Below are positions 15,661 through 22,959 of a stretch of 28,950 nucleotides of DNA, piece after piece (position 1 is the stretch's first letter; each line of letters opens with the position of its first letter). Source of the DNA: RGIG8748 sp045646525 (GTDB lineage: Bacteria > Bacillota > Clostridia > UMGS1810). The notes under the pieces are model-generated. The model had not been told where the DNA came from, made no database searches, and saw only the letters and a list, made by a program, of their open reading frames with translations. The stretch is from contig JAZRKX010000010.1 in the NCBI GenBank assembly GCA_045646525.1, positions 1 to 28,950 on the forward strand, given 5' to 3'. The position numbers and the translations under genes were made by a program.

Positions 15661-18210
15661 GTGTCCAAATTAAGAAGATTTGTTTCATCCATGGCGACAG
15701 CAGCTATTCTTGTTTCGGGAATTTCCGTAACATCACTTGCTTCAATACCAGCTGACGTAATAGGCACAGACTATGAAACGGCTGCAAAAGTCCTCGGTGC
15801 TTTTGAGATAATGGTGGGTAACGGTACCTCTTTCAGACCTGATGCCCCGATAACCCGTGCCGAGGTTACAAAGGTAGCCGTAGCGCTTAAAGGACTCTCG
15901 AAGGCAGCAACATCGCAGACAAAGACCAAATTTACAGATGTAAAAGAAGGACATTGGGCTACAGGTTATATAAATCTGGGTGTATCCGAAAAACTCATTT
16001 TCGGTGACGGAAACGGTAAATTCCGCCCCGATGACAGCATAACCTACAACGAGGCTGTAACAATACTTGTAAGAGCACTTGGTTACGAACCCCACGCACA
16101 GTCCAAGGGCGGTTATCCCAGAGGATACCTTTCTGCAGGAAGCTCCACAGGTCTTACAAGCGGAATAACCTCCGCAGTAGCCAGAAGCTCTGCTCCCATA
16201 ACCAGAGGTAAGGTAGCGCTTCTCGCCTGCAACGCACTCGACATAAATACAATGGAACAGGTAAGCTTTGGAGGCAGCGAAAAGTTTGAAATAACGGACG
16301 AAACCCTCGCAAAAAGCGCTCACAATGCAGACAAGATAGAAGGTATGGTATCTGCCATAGGCTCCTCCGCAATAAAGGGAAGCGGTGTTTCCAGAGGAGA
16401 AATAGTTATAAACGGCAAAAACTACAAGACAGGAAATGCCGATGTAAGAAACATTCTCGGTCTTAATGTAGATGCATATATCGTAAAGGATAATAAGAGC
16501 AAAAACACCCTCAAGGTGGCTGTACCCTCCTACGATATGAATTCTGTAATAACAATATCGGGCGAAAATATAGATTCTGTAAAGGCATCGTCAGACTATA
16601 AAACAATAACCTACTATGACAGCAAGGACAAAAAGTCCACAGTAAATATCTCCGATGATTCTTATGTAATATACAACGGCAAAGCAGGAAGCTTTGATGA
16701 TATAAAAATGATAGAAGAAGGCACAATCATGGTTGCCGAATACGACAAAAATCAAAAGATAGTATTTGTAAATGAGACCGAAAACTTTGTAGTTGACGAG
16801 GTGTTCTTATCCTCGGGCAGAGTAACGGACAAATACGGAAAAACCGCCCTTATACTTGACGCGGAAAACGATGACATTGTATTTTCCATAAACAAAAACG
16901 GCTCATCTTTAGCAATTTCTGAGCTAAGCGAATGGGATGTACTCACTCTTACCGTAAGCAAAGACAAAAGCGTAATTCACGCAGATGTTTCCTCCGAAAA
17001 TGTAAAGGGCAAAATAACTGCAACAGATGACGAGCACGTGTATGTGGGCAAGGATAAATTCAAGGTTGCCAAAAACTACACCGAAGAAATAAAGCTTGGC
17101 GATGAGGGTATATTCTACCTCGATGCCGAGGGCAAAATTGCCGCAGTTCAAAAAGAAAAGACTGCATCCAGAAACTACGCATATATTACCAACCTCGGTA
17201 TAAAAAGCGGTCTTGATTCAAAACTTGAAATAGAAATATTAAATCTTGACGGCAAAATAACAACTCACACCGCCGCAAACAAAATAAAGGTAGACGGCAA
17301 AAACTATTCCTCTCACAAGGATGCCATGAGTGCAATAGGCTCCAAGGGTCAGCTTGCGGTTGTAGAATTAAATTCCGACGGCAAAATATCAAATATAGAA
17401 AAGAGCGTAAAAGACTCCGAGATAGACGAAAACACCTTTAAACTCAACTTCTCCGAAAACGATGTAGAATTTAATGCAAAGACCTCTACCCTGCTTGCAG
17501 ATGCCATGAATGTAAGAGTGGACAAGGAAACAATAGTATTTGACATAAATGAAAAGTCCGACAAAACCGAAGACTACGGTGTTGCAAGCATGGAATTCTT
17601 TGCCGACGAGGGTAAATACGACATTATGGTGTATGATGTTACAGAAGATTTTACAGCCAAGGTTGTAATAGTAACAAACTCCGAAGACAAGGTAACAGAA
17701 GACAGCAGTATCGTAATAGTAGATAAGCTCACTACAACCAAGGATGAGGAAGGCGAAACAAAGGAAAAGCTCTACGGCTTCTACAATGGTGAAAAGGTAG
17801 CCTTTGTCGCAGATAAAGGCACTTTCAAAAAAGGCTCACTCGCCCTTGAAAACGGTGATATAATACAGGTAAAATCAGATGCCAAGGGCAATGTAAAGGC
17901 TATGAGCGTGCTCTTTGACACAGACAAAGACAGCGAATTTACCAATGATATATCGGAAAACCTCACAACCTTGTACGGCAAGGTTACAAAGAAATTTGCT
18001 AATTCCTTTAACCTTAGCGTAAATGACGGAGCAAGCAAAAACTACCTCATAGGCGATGCAAGAGTATATGTGGTAGACAGCTCCAAAAAGCAGAACACAA
18101 TATCTGTAGGAACAGGCTCCGACATAGCAAAGTATGACGAAGCAAAGCCAGAAAAGGTATTTGTAAGAATTTATAAAGACGAAGTAAGAGAAATAGTAAT
18201 AATTAAATAA
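15661..18210 (+). CDS. SLH-domain surface protein
   Basis: An 849-residue exported protein. A signal peptide spans about residues 1-27 (SKLRRFVSSMATAAILVSG, ending near SLA). S-layer homology repeats follow: about 28-75 (FRPDAPITRAEVTKVAVAL), 88-140 (FTDVKEGHWATGYINLG ... FRPDDSITYNEAVTILVRAL) and a weaker one at about 145-195 (APITRGKVALLACNAL). They would bind secondary cell-wall polymer. The remaining ~650 residues, rich in Lys, Asp and Ser, match nothing I recognise and look like repeated beta-rich modules. The start is GTG, seven bases after GGAGG (15649-15653). It is monocistronic with its own promoter and terminator. A structural surface-layer protein is likely; no enzymatic motif is seen. 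Confidence 0.85.
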   Translation: MSKLRRFVSSMATAAILVSGISVTSLASIPADVIGTDYETAAKVLGAFEIMVGNGTSFRPDAPITRAEVTKVAVALKGLSKAATSQTKTKFTDVKEGHWATGYINLGVSEKLIFGDGNGKFRPDDSITYNEAVTILVRALGYEPHAQSKGGYPRGYLSAGSSTGLTSGITSAVARSSAPITRGKVALLACNALDINTMEQVSFGGSEKFEITDETLAKSAHNADKIEGMVSAIGSSAIKGSGVSRGEIVINGKNYKTGNADVRNILGLNVDAYIVKDNKSKNTLKVAVPSYDMNSVITISGENIDSVKASSDYKTITYYDSKDKKSTVNISDDSYVIYNGKAGSFDDIKMIEEGTIMVAEYDKNQKIVFVNETENFVVDEVFLSSGRVTDKYGKTALILDAENDDIVFSINKNGSSLAISELSEWDVLTLTVSKDKSVIHADVSSENVKGKITATDDEHVYVGKDKFKVAKNYTEEIKLGDEGIFYLDAEGKIAAVQKEKTASRNYAYITNLGIKSGLDSKLEIEILNLDGKITTHTAANKIKVDGKNYSSHKDAMSAIGSKGQLAVVELNSDGKISNIEKSVKDSEIDENTFKLNFSENDVEFNAKTSTLLADAMNVRVDKETIVFDINEKSDKTEDYGVASMEFFADEGKYDIMVYDVTEDFTAKVVIVTNSEDKVTEDSSIVIVDKLTTTKDEEGETKEKLYGFYNGEKVAFVADKGTFKKGSLALENGDIIQVKSDAKGNVKAMSVLFDTDKDSEFTNDISENLTTLYGKVTKKFANSFNLSVNDGASKNYLIGDARVYVVDSSKKQNTISVGTGSDIAKYDEAKPEKVFVRIYKDEVREIVIIK

Positions 18211-18214
18211 GCAT

Positions 18215-18247
18215 TAAGAGGAGTGTAACTTTGTTACACTCCTCTTA
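18215..18247. terminator. Shared convergent terminator of the SLH gene and spoVA operon
   Basis: A 15-bp perfect stem, TAAGAGGAGTGTAAC (18215-18229) with its complement at 18233-18247, loop TTT. On the plus strand a short T-rich tract follows; on the minus strand the tail is TTAATGCTTATTT. Its right arm contains the spoVAE stop codon. Confidence 0.75.
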
Positions 18248-18598
18248 TTTTGCCTTGGGTTTTGATATCACCGCAAATATCATACCGAAAAATATTGCCG
18301 CGGCTATACCGACGCTTGTGCCCTTTATGCCTCCGCCAAGTACCCCGAGCCAGCCGTCTGCCTCTACTGCCTTTTGCGCTCCCTTTGCAAGAGAATACCC
18401 AAATCCTATTATGGGCACCGTGGCGCCTGCATTTGCAAACTTTACAATAGGCTCATATATGCCTATGGCGGTAAGAACTACACCTGCCACAACATAGGAT
18501 ACCATTATCCTTGCAGGGCTGAAATTGGTTTTGTCTATAAGAAGCTGAGCGATGGCACACAAAAGACCGCCCACTGCAAATACATATACATACTTCAT
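18245..18598 (-). CDS. spoVAE: Stage V sporulation protein AE (membrane)
   Basis: A 117-residue integral membrane protein with about four hydrophobic segments (starting MKYVYVFAVGGLLCAIAQLL; IMVSYVVAGVVLTAIGIY; a Gly-rich segment; SVGIAAAIFFGMIFAVI). GATVPIIGFGYSLAKG is typical of the SpoVAE (SpoVAEB) family. Part of the SpoVA channel of the inner forespore membrane that moves Ca-dipicolinate into the spore and releases it at germination. The ATG at 18598 overlaps the spoVAD stop by four bases (ATGA). Last gene of the operon; its stop codon is within the terminator stem. Confidence 0.93.
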   Translation of the reverse strand: MKYVYVFAVGGLLCAIAQLLIDKTNFSPARIMVSYVVAGVVLTAIGIYEPIVKFANAGATVPIIGFGYSLAKGAQKAVEADGWLGVLGGGIKGTSVGIAAAIFFGMIFAVISKPKAK

Positions 18599-19617
18599 TT
18601 CTCTGCCCCCTTGCCGCTAAGCGATACCGCATGAGCGATTCCTATAACCGTTTCGCCGAGCTGATAGGTCGTGGGGCTCATGAGGGCGCCTGTACATACG
18701 AGAAGCATCCTCTTTATCTCCCCTTTTTCAAGCTTTCTGCAAAAATGTCCGCAAAATACGCTTGCCGAGCATCCGCATCCGCTTCCGCCTGCTCCCGTAT
18801 TCTGCTTTTTTGCATCGAATATCATATTGCCGCAGTCCATATGCTGTGAGGATATATCCTCGCCATCCATCTGCATAAGCTCGTTTAATAGCTTACTGCC
18901 TATTATACCCAAATCACCTGTCACTATGACATCATAGTCATTGGGTTTTAAGTTCATGTCTTTAAGGTGCGCCAATATGCACTTTGCTGCGGCAGGTGCC
19001 ATGGCAGCACCCATGTTTGCCGAATCCTTAACACCAAGATCGACCATAGTGCCTGTGGTTATGGCTTCCACCTTTATATCCGTCTTTTGAGGTGTGAGAA
19101 TAACCGCGCCGCTTCCTGTAACGGTCCATTGTGCCGACGGTGTGCGTACTGCACCGTATTCCAACGGAAAACGGTACTGCTTTTCGCTCGAGCAAAAATG
19201 GCTCGAGGTTACGGCAAGGGCATTTTGCGCATATCCGCCATCCACCATAACCGATGCCAGACTCATGGACTCTGCCATGGTAGAGCATGCCCCGTAGAGT
19301 CCGAAATACGGAATATCCATATCCTTAAGAGCAAATGAGCTCGCGGTACATTGATTTAAAAGGTCGCCTGTAAAAACATAATCCATATCATTGCAAGTGA
19401 GGTTTGCTTTGGCAAACACACCCGTTACGGTGTGCTTTAATATATTGTTTTCTGCCTGTTCCCAGTTTTTTGCTTCGATGTATTCATCGCTGTATATTAC
19501 ATCAAATTCTTTTCCCAAGGGTCCCTCGCCCTCGGTTTTGCCTACCGACGAAAAGAAGTTCTTTATATATACTCCCTCTGTAAGCTCAATGGTTTGTCTG
19601 CCTCTTTTGATACCCAT
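18595..19617 (-). CDS. spoVAD: Stage V sporulation protein AD
   Basis: A 340-residue soluble protein with a thiolase-like fold that binds dipicolinic acid in the family. Landmarks are GACSTMAESMSLASVMVDGG, AVTSSHFCSSEKQYRFPLEY and PSAQWTVTGSGAVIL, plus a C-terminal Gly/Cys-rich GAGGSGCGCSASVFCG. Length is as expected. ATG 19617 abuts the spoVAC stop with no gap; GGAGG is seven bases upstream. It works with SpoVAC and SpoVAE on the outer face of the inner spore membrane. Confidence 0.96.
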   Translation of the reverse strand: MGIKRGRQTIELTEGVYIKNFFSSVGKTEGEGPLGKEFDVIYSDEYIEAKNWEQAENNILKHTVTGVFAKANLTCNDMDYVFTGDLLNQCTASSFALKDMDIPYFGLYGACSTMAESMSLASVMVDGGYAQNALAVTSSHFCSSEKQYRFPLEYGAVRTPSAQWTVTGSGAVILTPQKTDIKVEAITTGTMVDLGVKDSANMGAAMAPAAAKCILAHLKDMNLKPNDYDVIVTGDLGIIGSKLLNELMQMDGEDISSQHMDCGNMIFDAKKQNTGAGGSGCGCSASVFCGHFCRKLEKGEIKRMLLVCTGALMSPTTYQLGETVIGIAHAVSLSGKGAEK

Positions 19618-20061
19618 TTACACACCTCCGAAAAGCTTCAGTAAAAACGCATATATTATAGACGCATTTATACCATACACAATAACAGGTCCTGCTATTG
19701 TAAACATCTTTGTACCGACACCCGGCACAAGTCCTTCTGTTTTGTATTCCATTGCGGGCGAGACAATACTGTTTGCAAAACCCGTAATCGGCACAAGAGT
19801 GCCCGCTTTTCCTATATTTGCTATCTTGTCATATACGCCAAGTGCCGTAAGGAGCCCACCTATAAATATAAGCGTTGCACTTGTAAGCGATGCGGCATCC
19901 TGCTTGCCAATATCCAGCCATGTGTAAAAATCAGTAATAAGCTGTCCTATGATACATATGATACCGCCTACAAAAAACGCCTTTAACATATCTTTAAAAA
20001 GCTCCGAATTCGGCGTGGCCTTTTTGACCATAGCATCATACTCTTTGTTTGATATATTCAA
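19618..20061 (-). CDS. spoVAC: Stage V sporulation protein AC (membrane)
   Basis: A 147-residue membrane protein of the SpoVA channel; the B. subtilis relative acts as a mechanosensitive channel for dipicolinate. Hydrophobic segments include FVGGIICIIGQLITDFY, LIFIGGLLTALGVYDKI and GPVIVYGINASIIYAF; LVPITGFANSIVSPAMEYK is the family signature. I take a TTG start at 20061 because AAGGGG lies eight bases upstream and it yields the family N terminus (M/L)NISNKEYDAMVKK. In-frame ATG 20079 is an alternative. Its 5' end overlaps the upstream microprotein gene by 26 bases in another frame, so initiation is probably coupled. Confidence 0.93.
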   Translation of the reverse strand: MNISNKEYDAMVKKATPNSELFKDMLKAFFVGGIICIIGQLITDFYTWLDIGKQDAASLTSATLIFIGGLLTALGVYDKIANIGKAGTLVPITGFANSIVSPAMEYKTEGLVPGVGTKMFTIAGPVIVYGINASIIYAFLLKLFGGV

Positions 20062-20191
20062 AATTCTTACCCCTTTCATAAGCAAATGTTCCCTCGGCCT
20101 TTTGGTTTTTCGGAACAGGATTGTTTTTTACATAAAGATAAACGCACAAGGCTAATACAACAACTGCGAAAACTATCAGTATTTTTTTCAT
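20036..20191 (-). CDS. Small membrane protein at head of spoVA operon
   Basis: A 51-residue open frame. The ATG at 20191 has AGGTG seven bases upstream, and the TGA is at 20036-20038. Residues 2-21 form one hydrophobic segment after two lysines (MKKILIVFAVVVLALCVYLY), followed by a polar tail (VKNNPVPKNQKAEG, FAYERGKNFEYIKQRV). It overlaps spoVAC by 26 bases. Good ribosome binding site, a plausible transmembrane segment and the overlap support a real gene. I do not recognise a family. It could be a small subunit of the SpoVA complex or a leader whose translation opens spoVAC; which is not decidable from sequence. Confidence 0.62.
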   Translation of the reverse strand: MKKILIVFAVVVLALCVYLYVKNNPVPKNQKAEGTFAYERGKNFEYIKQRV

Positions 20192-20195
20192 GTTT

Positions 20196-20233
20196 AATCA
20201 CCTGCTTAATTAATATTTATTAAGCAGGTGATT
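20196..20233 (-). promoter_or_regulatory. Perfect hairpin covering the ribosome binding site of the spoVA leader gene
   Basis: A perfect 15-bp inverted repeat (20196-20210 with 20219-20233, 8-base loop). On the minus strand the second arm contains the AGGTG ribosome binding site of the 51-residue gene and the first arm contains the complementary CACCT. The structure ends four bases before the ATG. A plus-strand terminator role is unlikely because no plus-strand gene precedes it. Confidence 0.6.
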
Positions 20234-20240
20234 TTTATAC
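20211..20240 (-). promoter_or_regulatory. Candidate sigma-G promoter of the spoVA operon
   Basis: Minus strand GTATA (20236-20240), an 18-base spacer and AATATTA (20211-20217). Against the B. subtilis sigma-G pattern GHATR-N18-CATNHTA this has one mismatch. Transcription would start near 20204, just before the ribosome binding site. The -35 lies inside the terminator stem of the preceding gene. Confidence 0.5.
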
Positions 20241-20280
20241 AAAAAACAGAGCAGAAAATCTGCTCTGTTTTTTGTATAAA
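20234..20280 (-). terminator. Terminator of the acyl-CoA ligase gene
   Basis: A perfect 22-bp inverted repeat (20234-20255 with 20259-20280) and a 3-base loop, with core AGAGCAGA/TCTGCTCT and a T run in the descending arm. It begins two bases after the ligase stop and directly abuts the next hairpin (20196-20233). Confidence 0.88.
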
Positions 20281-20282
20281 AA

Positions 20283-22586
20283 TTATTTTTTGTCATTATT
20301 TCTTATTTCAACTCTTCTTATCTTACCGCTTATGGTCTTGGGAAGCTCATCCACAAACTCAACTATTCTGGGATACTTATAAGGTGCCGTATGAGTTTTT
20401 ACATATGTCTGAATTTCCTTTTTGAGTTCGTCGGACTTTTCGGTGCCCTTTACAAGCACTATGGTAGCCTTGACTATCTGTCCGCGTATTTCGTCGGGAA
20501 CGGCAGTTATGGCACACTCCAGAACATACGGAAGCTCCATGATTACATTTTCTATCTCAAAGGGTCCGATACGGTAGCCCGAGGACTTTATAACATCGTC
20601 TATTCTTCCTACATACCAGAAGTAGCCCTCTTCGTCCTTCCACGCAAGGTCGCCTGTATGGTACATACCGTCGTGCCATGACTTGCCTGTGCTTTCGCTG
20701 TCGAGGTAGTATTCATTGAACAGACCGCATGGGTTGCCCTTGTCGGTACGGACAACAATCTCACCTGTTTCGCCTACACCGAGACCCTCACCCTTGTCGT
20801 TTACTATGTCGATATTGTACATGGGGCTGGGCTTACCCATTGAACCCGGCTTTGGCTTCATTCCGCGAAGTGTACCTACTGTAAGAGTGGTTTCGGTCTG
20901 ACCGAAGCCCTCCATGAGATTAAGCCCCGTTGCTTCTTTCCATCTTTCAAACACCTCGGGGTTTAATGCCTCGCCCGCAGTGGTGGAATATTCCAGAGAG
21001 GATAAATCGTATTTGGACAAATCCTCTTTTATGAAAAATCTGTACATGGTAGGCGGTGCGCAGAAAGTAGTGATATTGTACTTACTAAACATAGGAAGAA
21101 TATCCTCTGCCGCGAACTTTTCAAAGTCATATACAAACACAGCCGCCTCGCAAAGCCACTGACCGTAGAGCTTGCCCCAGAGCGCCTTACCCCAGCCTGT
21201 ATCGGAAATGGTAAAGTGAACTCCGTCGGGATTTACATTGTGCCAGTATTTAGCGGTTATAAAGTGTCCTAAAGGATACTTATGGTTGTGAGCAACTATC
21301 TTGGGATAGCCTGTTGTACCTGAGCTGAAGAGCATAAGCAGATAATCATTTCCGCAGGCTGAATCAGCTTTTCTCTCATACACATCCGAGCACTTGTACA
21401 TCTCGGTATCAAAACTGTGCCAGCCATCTCTTGTGCCGTGGCTCATTATCTTTATTTCTACACTCGGGCATCTTACTGCGGCAAGGTCTGCCTGATGGGC
21501 TGTATCTCCGTCGCCCGTGCATACTATTGCCTTAACTTTTGCGGCATTGAAGCGGTATTCAAAATCGTGCTCTACCAAAAGATTTGTAGCAGGTATTGCT
21601 ACAGCACCTATCTTGTGAAGCGCAAGAATTGAGAACCAGAATTCGTAATGTCTCTTTAACACAAGCATTACGATATCGCCTTTTTTGATTCCAAGACTTT
21701 CAAAATAATTTGCAGTCATGTTGGAATACTTTTTAAGCTCTGCAAAGGTAAATTTGCGTTCTTTCTTATCATTTGAAACATGAATCATTGCAACCTTGTC
21801 GGCACACTTGTCCGCAAGTGCATCCATGCAGTCAAAAGCAAAGTTAAATTTATCCTCATTCTTAAAGGATATAGTCTTAAGGCGCTTTTTTTCGTCCTTT
21901 TCGGTAATTACAAAATTCTTGTATACTGCCGTCTTGGGCTGGTCCTCACGGGCTGTCTGCCTTGTAAGGTCAAACTTCGCTTCTGTCTTTTCATCGCCGT
22001 GCATTACCATAGCATATATCTCTACATCCTCGCCATCCATGGCAACAAGTGCATGAGGGGTGGTACTGTTGTAATAAATGGTATCGCCGGGGTTTAAGAT
22101 TTCTTCGTTATCGCCTATTAGTGCCTTTAATCTGCCCTTTATAACGATATCGAATTCCTGACCGCTGTGTGTTGCAAAGTGAGGATTTGCTATATCCTCC
22201 TCGTTGTAGGGAATTGTAACCCTGAAAGGCTCTGCAAGCTTATTTTTAAACATCGCTGCAAGGTTTTTGTAAGTGTATCCCTCTGTCCTTGTGATAGGAA
22301 GACCCTCTCCGCATCTTGTAAGCTCATAGCCCGAAAGTGTAGGACTCGAGCCTTTTAAAAGGTCTGTAGGGTCTACTCCGAAAGCCTTGGCACACTTGTA
22401 AATAAATGTAAAGTTAAAGTCTTTCTTTCCGCTTTCGAACTCTCTGTAGTCGGCAAGAGACACACCTGTCTTTTGTGCCATGTCCTCGTCTGTAAGAGAA
22501 AGTATTTCTCTTGTCTGCTTAATTCGAAGTGCAACCTCCATGAGCTGCTGCATTTCTTCTGCTTTTTCGAACACTTCTCCGTTCAT
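20283..22586 (-). CDS. XRE-HTH/cupin/acyl-CoA synthetase fusion
   Basis: A 767-residue, three-part protein. Residues 18-77 are an XRE helix-turn-helix. Residues 120-195 are a small cupin with possible metal ligands His140, Glu144 and His178 (FATHSGQEFDIVIKG, NSTTPHAL). Residues 235-767 are an AMP-forming acyl-CoA synthetase: P-loop SSGTTGYPK (421-429), GFGQTET (560-566), MYHTGD (641-646), GRIDDVIKSSGYR (660-672) and the adenylation lysine in SGKIRR (Lys755). The ligase is closest in feel to medium-chain (ACSM/MACS) synthetases. ATG 22586 is chosen with AAAGG nine bases upstream; ATG 22595 is possible. It follows a complete T-box leader and ends in a strong terminator. The substrate is not fixed by sequence; the leader argues for a short branched acid tied to isoleucine. 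Confidence 0.86.
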   Translation of the reverse strand: MNGEVFEKAEEMQQLMEVALRIKQTREILSLTDEDMAQKTGVSLADYREFESGKKDFNFTFIYKCAKAFGVDPTDLLKGSSPTLSGYELTRCGEGLPITRTEGYTYKNLAAMFKNKLAEPFRVTIPYNEEDIANPHFATHSGQEFDIVIKGRLKALIGDNEEILNPGDTIYYNSTTPHALVAMDGEDVEIYAMVMHGDEKTEAKFDLTRQTAREDQPKTAVYKNFVITEKDEKKRLKTISFKNEDKFNFAFDCMDALADKCADKVAMIHVSNDKKERKFTFAELKKYSNMTANYFESLGIKKGDIVMLVLKRHYEFWFSILALHKIGAVAIPATNLLVEHDFEYRFNAAKVKAIVCTGDGDTAHQADLAAVRCPSVEIKIMSHGTRDGWHSFDTEMYKCSDVYERKADSACGNDYLLMLFSSGTTGYPKIVAHNHKYPLGHFITAKYWHNVNPDGVHFTISDTGWGKALWGKLYGQWLCEAAVFVYDFEKFAAEDILPMFSKYNITTFCAPPTMYRFFIKEDLSKYDLSSLEYSTTAGEALNPEVFERWKEATGLNLMEGFGQTETTLTVGTLRGMKPKPGSMGKPSPMYNIDIVNDKGEGLGVGETGEIVVRTDKGNPCGLFNEYYLDSESTGKSWHDGMYHTGDLAWKDEEGYFWYVGRIDDVIKSSGYRIGPFEIENVIMELPYVLECAITAVPDEIRGQIVKATIVLVKGTEKSDELKKEIQTYVKTHTAPYKYPRIVEFVDELPKTISGKIRRVEIRNNDKK

Positions 22587-22628
22587 AGTTACCATCCTTT
22601 CGTAATTTTGTTTCGGCGGTAATCTTTT

Positions 22629-22916
22629 AAAAACAAAAAATTCCGCCTCAAAGAACCCTTTGAGACGGAATACATATTCCGCGGTACCACTCAAATTGCA
22701 CAAATTTTACTCTGTGCCGCTCACAGGCTCTGACAAGCCCTATGCACTAACGCAGCATGCCTCGGGGTGCGCCTACTTGCAGAAAGCTTTCGGGCATCCG
22801 GCTCAGAAGTGATGGATCATTGGAAAACTCCGCCATTGGCTCGCAGCAACCGCCAACTCTCTCAAGACTTTGTAATCCGACCGTCTTCGTCACAGCCTTT
22901 AAAAATATCAAATTAT
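22629..22916 (-). promoter_or_regulatory. T-box riboswitch, isoleucine (ATC) specifier
   Basis: Complete T-box leader filling the 373-base gap before the ligase gene. Stem I has base GAAG/CTTC, a specifier loop, then GGAT/ATCC, and the distal AGAGAG bulge with loop region GGTTGCTGCGAGCC. The specifier read from the loop is ATC (22811-22813) followed by A. The antiterminator is TTTGAG + TGGTACCG bulge + CGGAAT/ATTCCG + CTCAAA; the T-box core is at 22679-22689. The base meant to pair with the tRNA discriminator is T (22686), which fits a tRNA ending in A-CCA, as tRNA-Ile does. The competing terminator is a 13-bp stem (22641-22653 with 22658-22670) followed by TTTTTTGTTTTT. Uncharged tRNA would allow read-through. 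Confidence 0.93.
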
Positions 22917-22922
22917 GAGTAA

Positions 22923-22951
22923 ATTTTAGCATATACCAACAGCATTGTCAA
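22923..22951 (-). promoter_or_regulatory. Promoter of the T-box leader
   Basis: Minus strand TTGACA (22946-22951), 17-base spacer, TAAAAT (22923-22928) preceded by TGC, an extended -10. It begins nine bases after the stop codon of the dehydrogenase gene, with no terminator between. Confidence 0.85.
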
Positions 22952-22959
22952 CACTTTTT

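Noticed and set aside
22747..22932. 61-residue open frame on the minus strand before the ligase gene
   Set aside because: It lies inside the T-box leader, starts in the promoter and has no ribosome binding site; the RNA structure explains the sequence.
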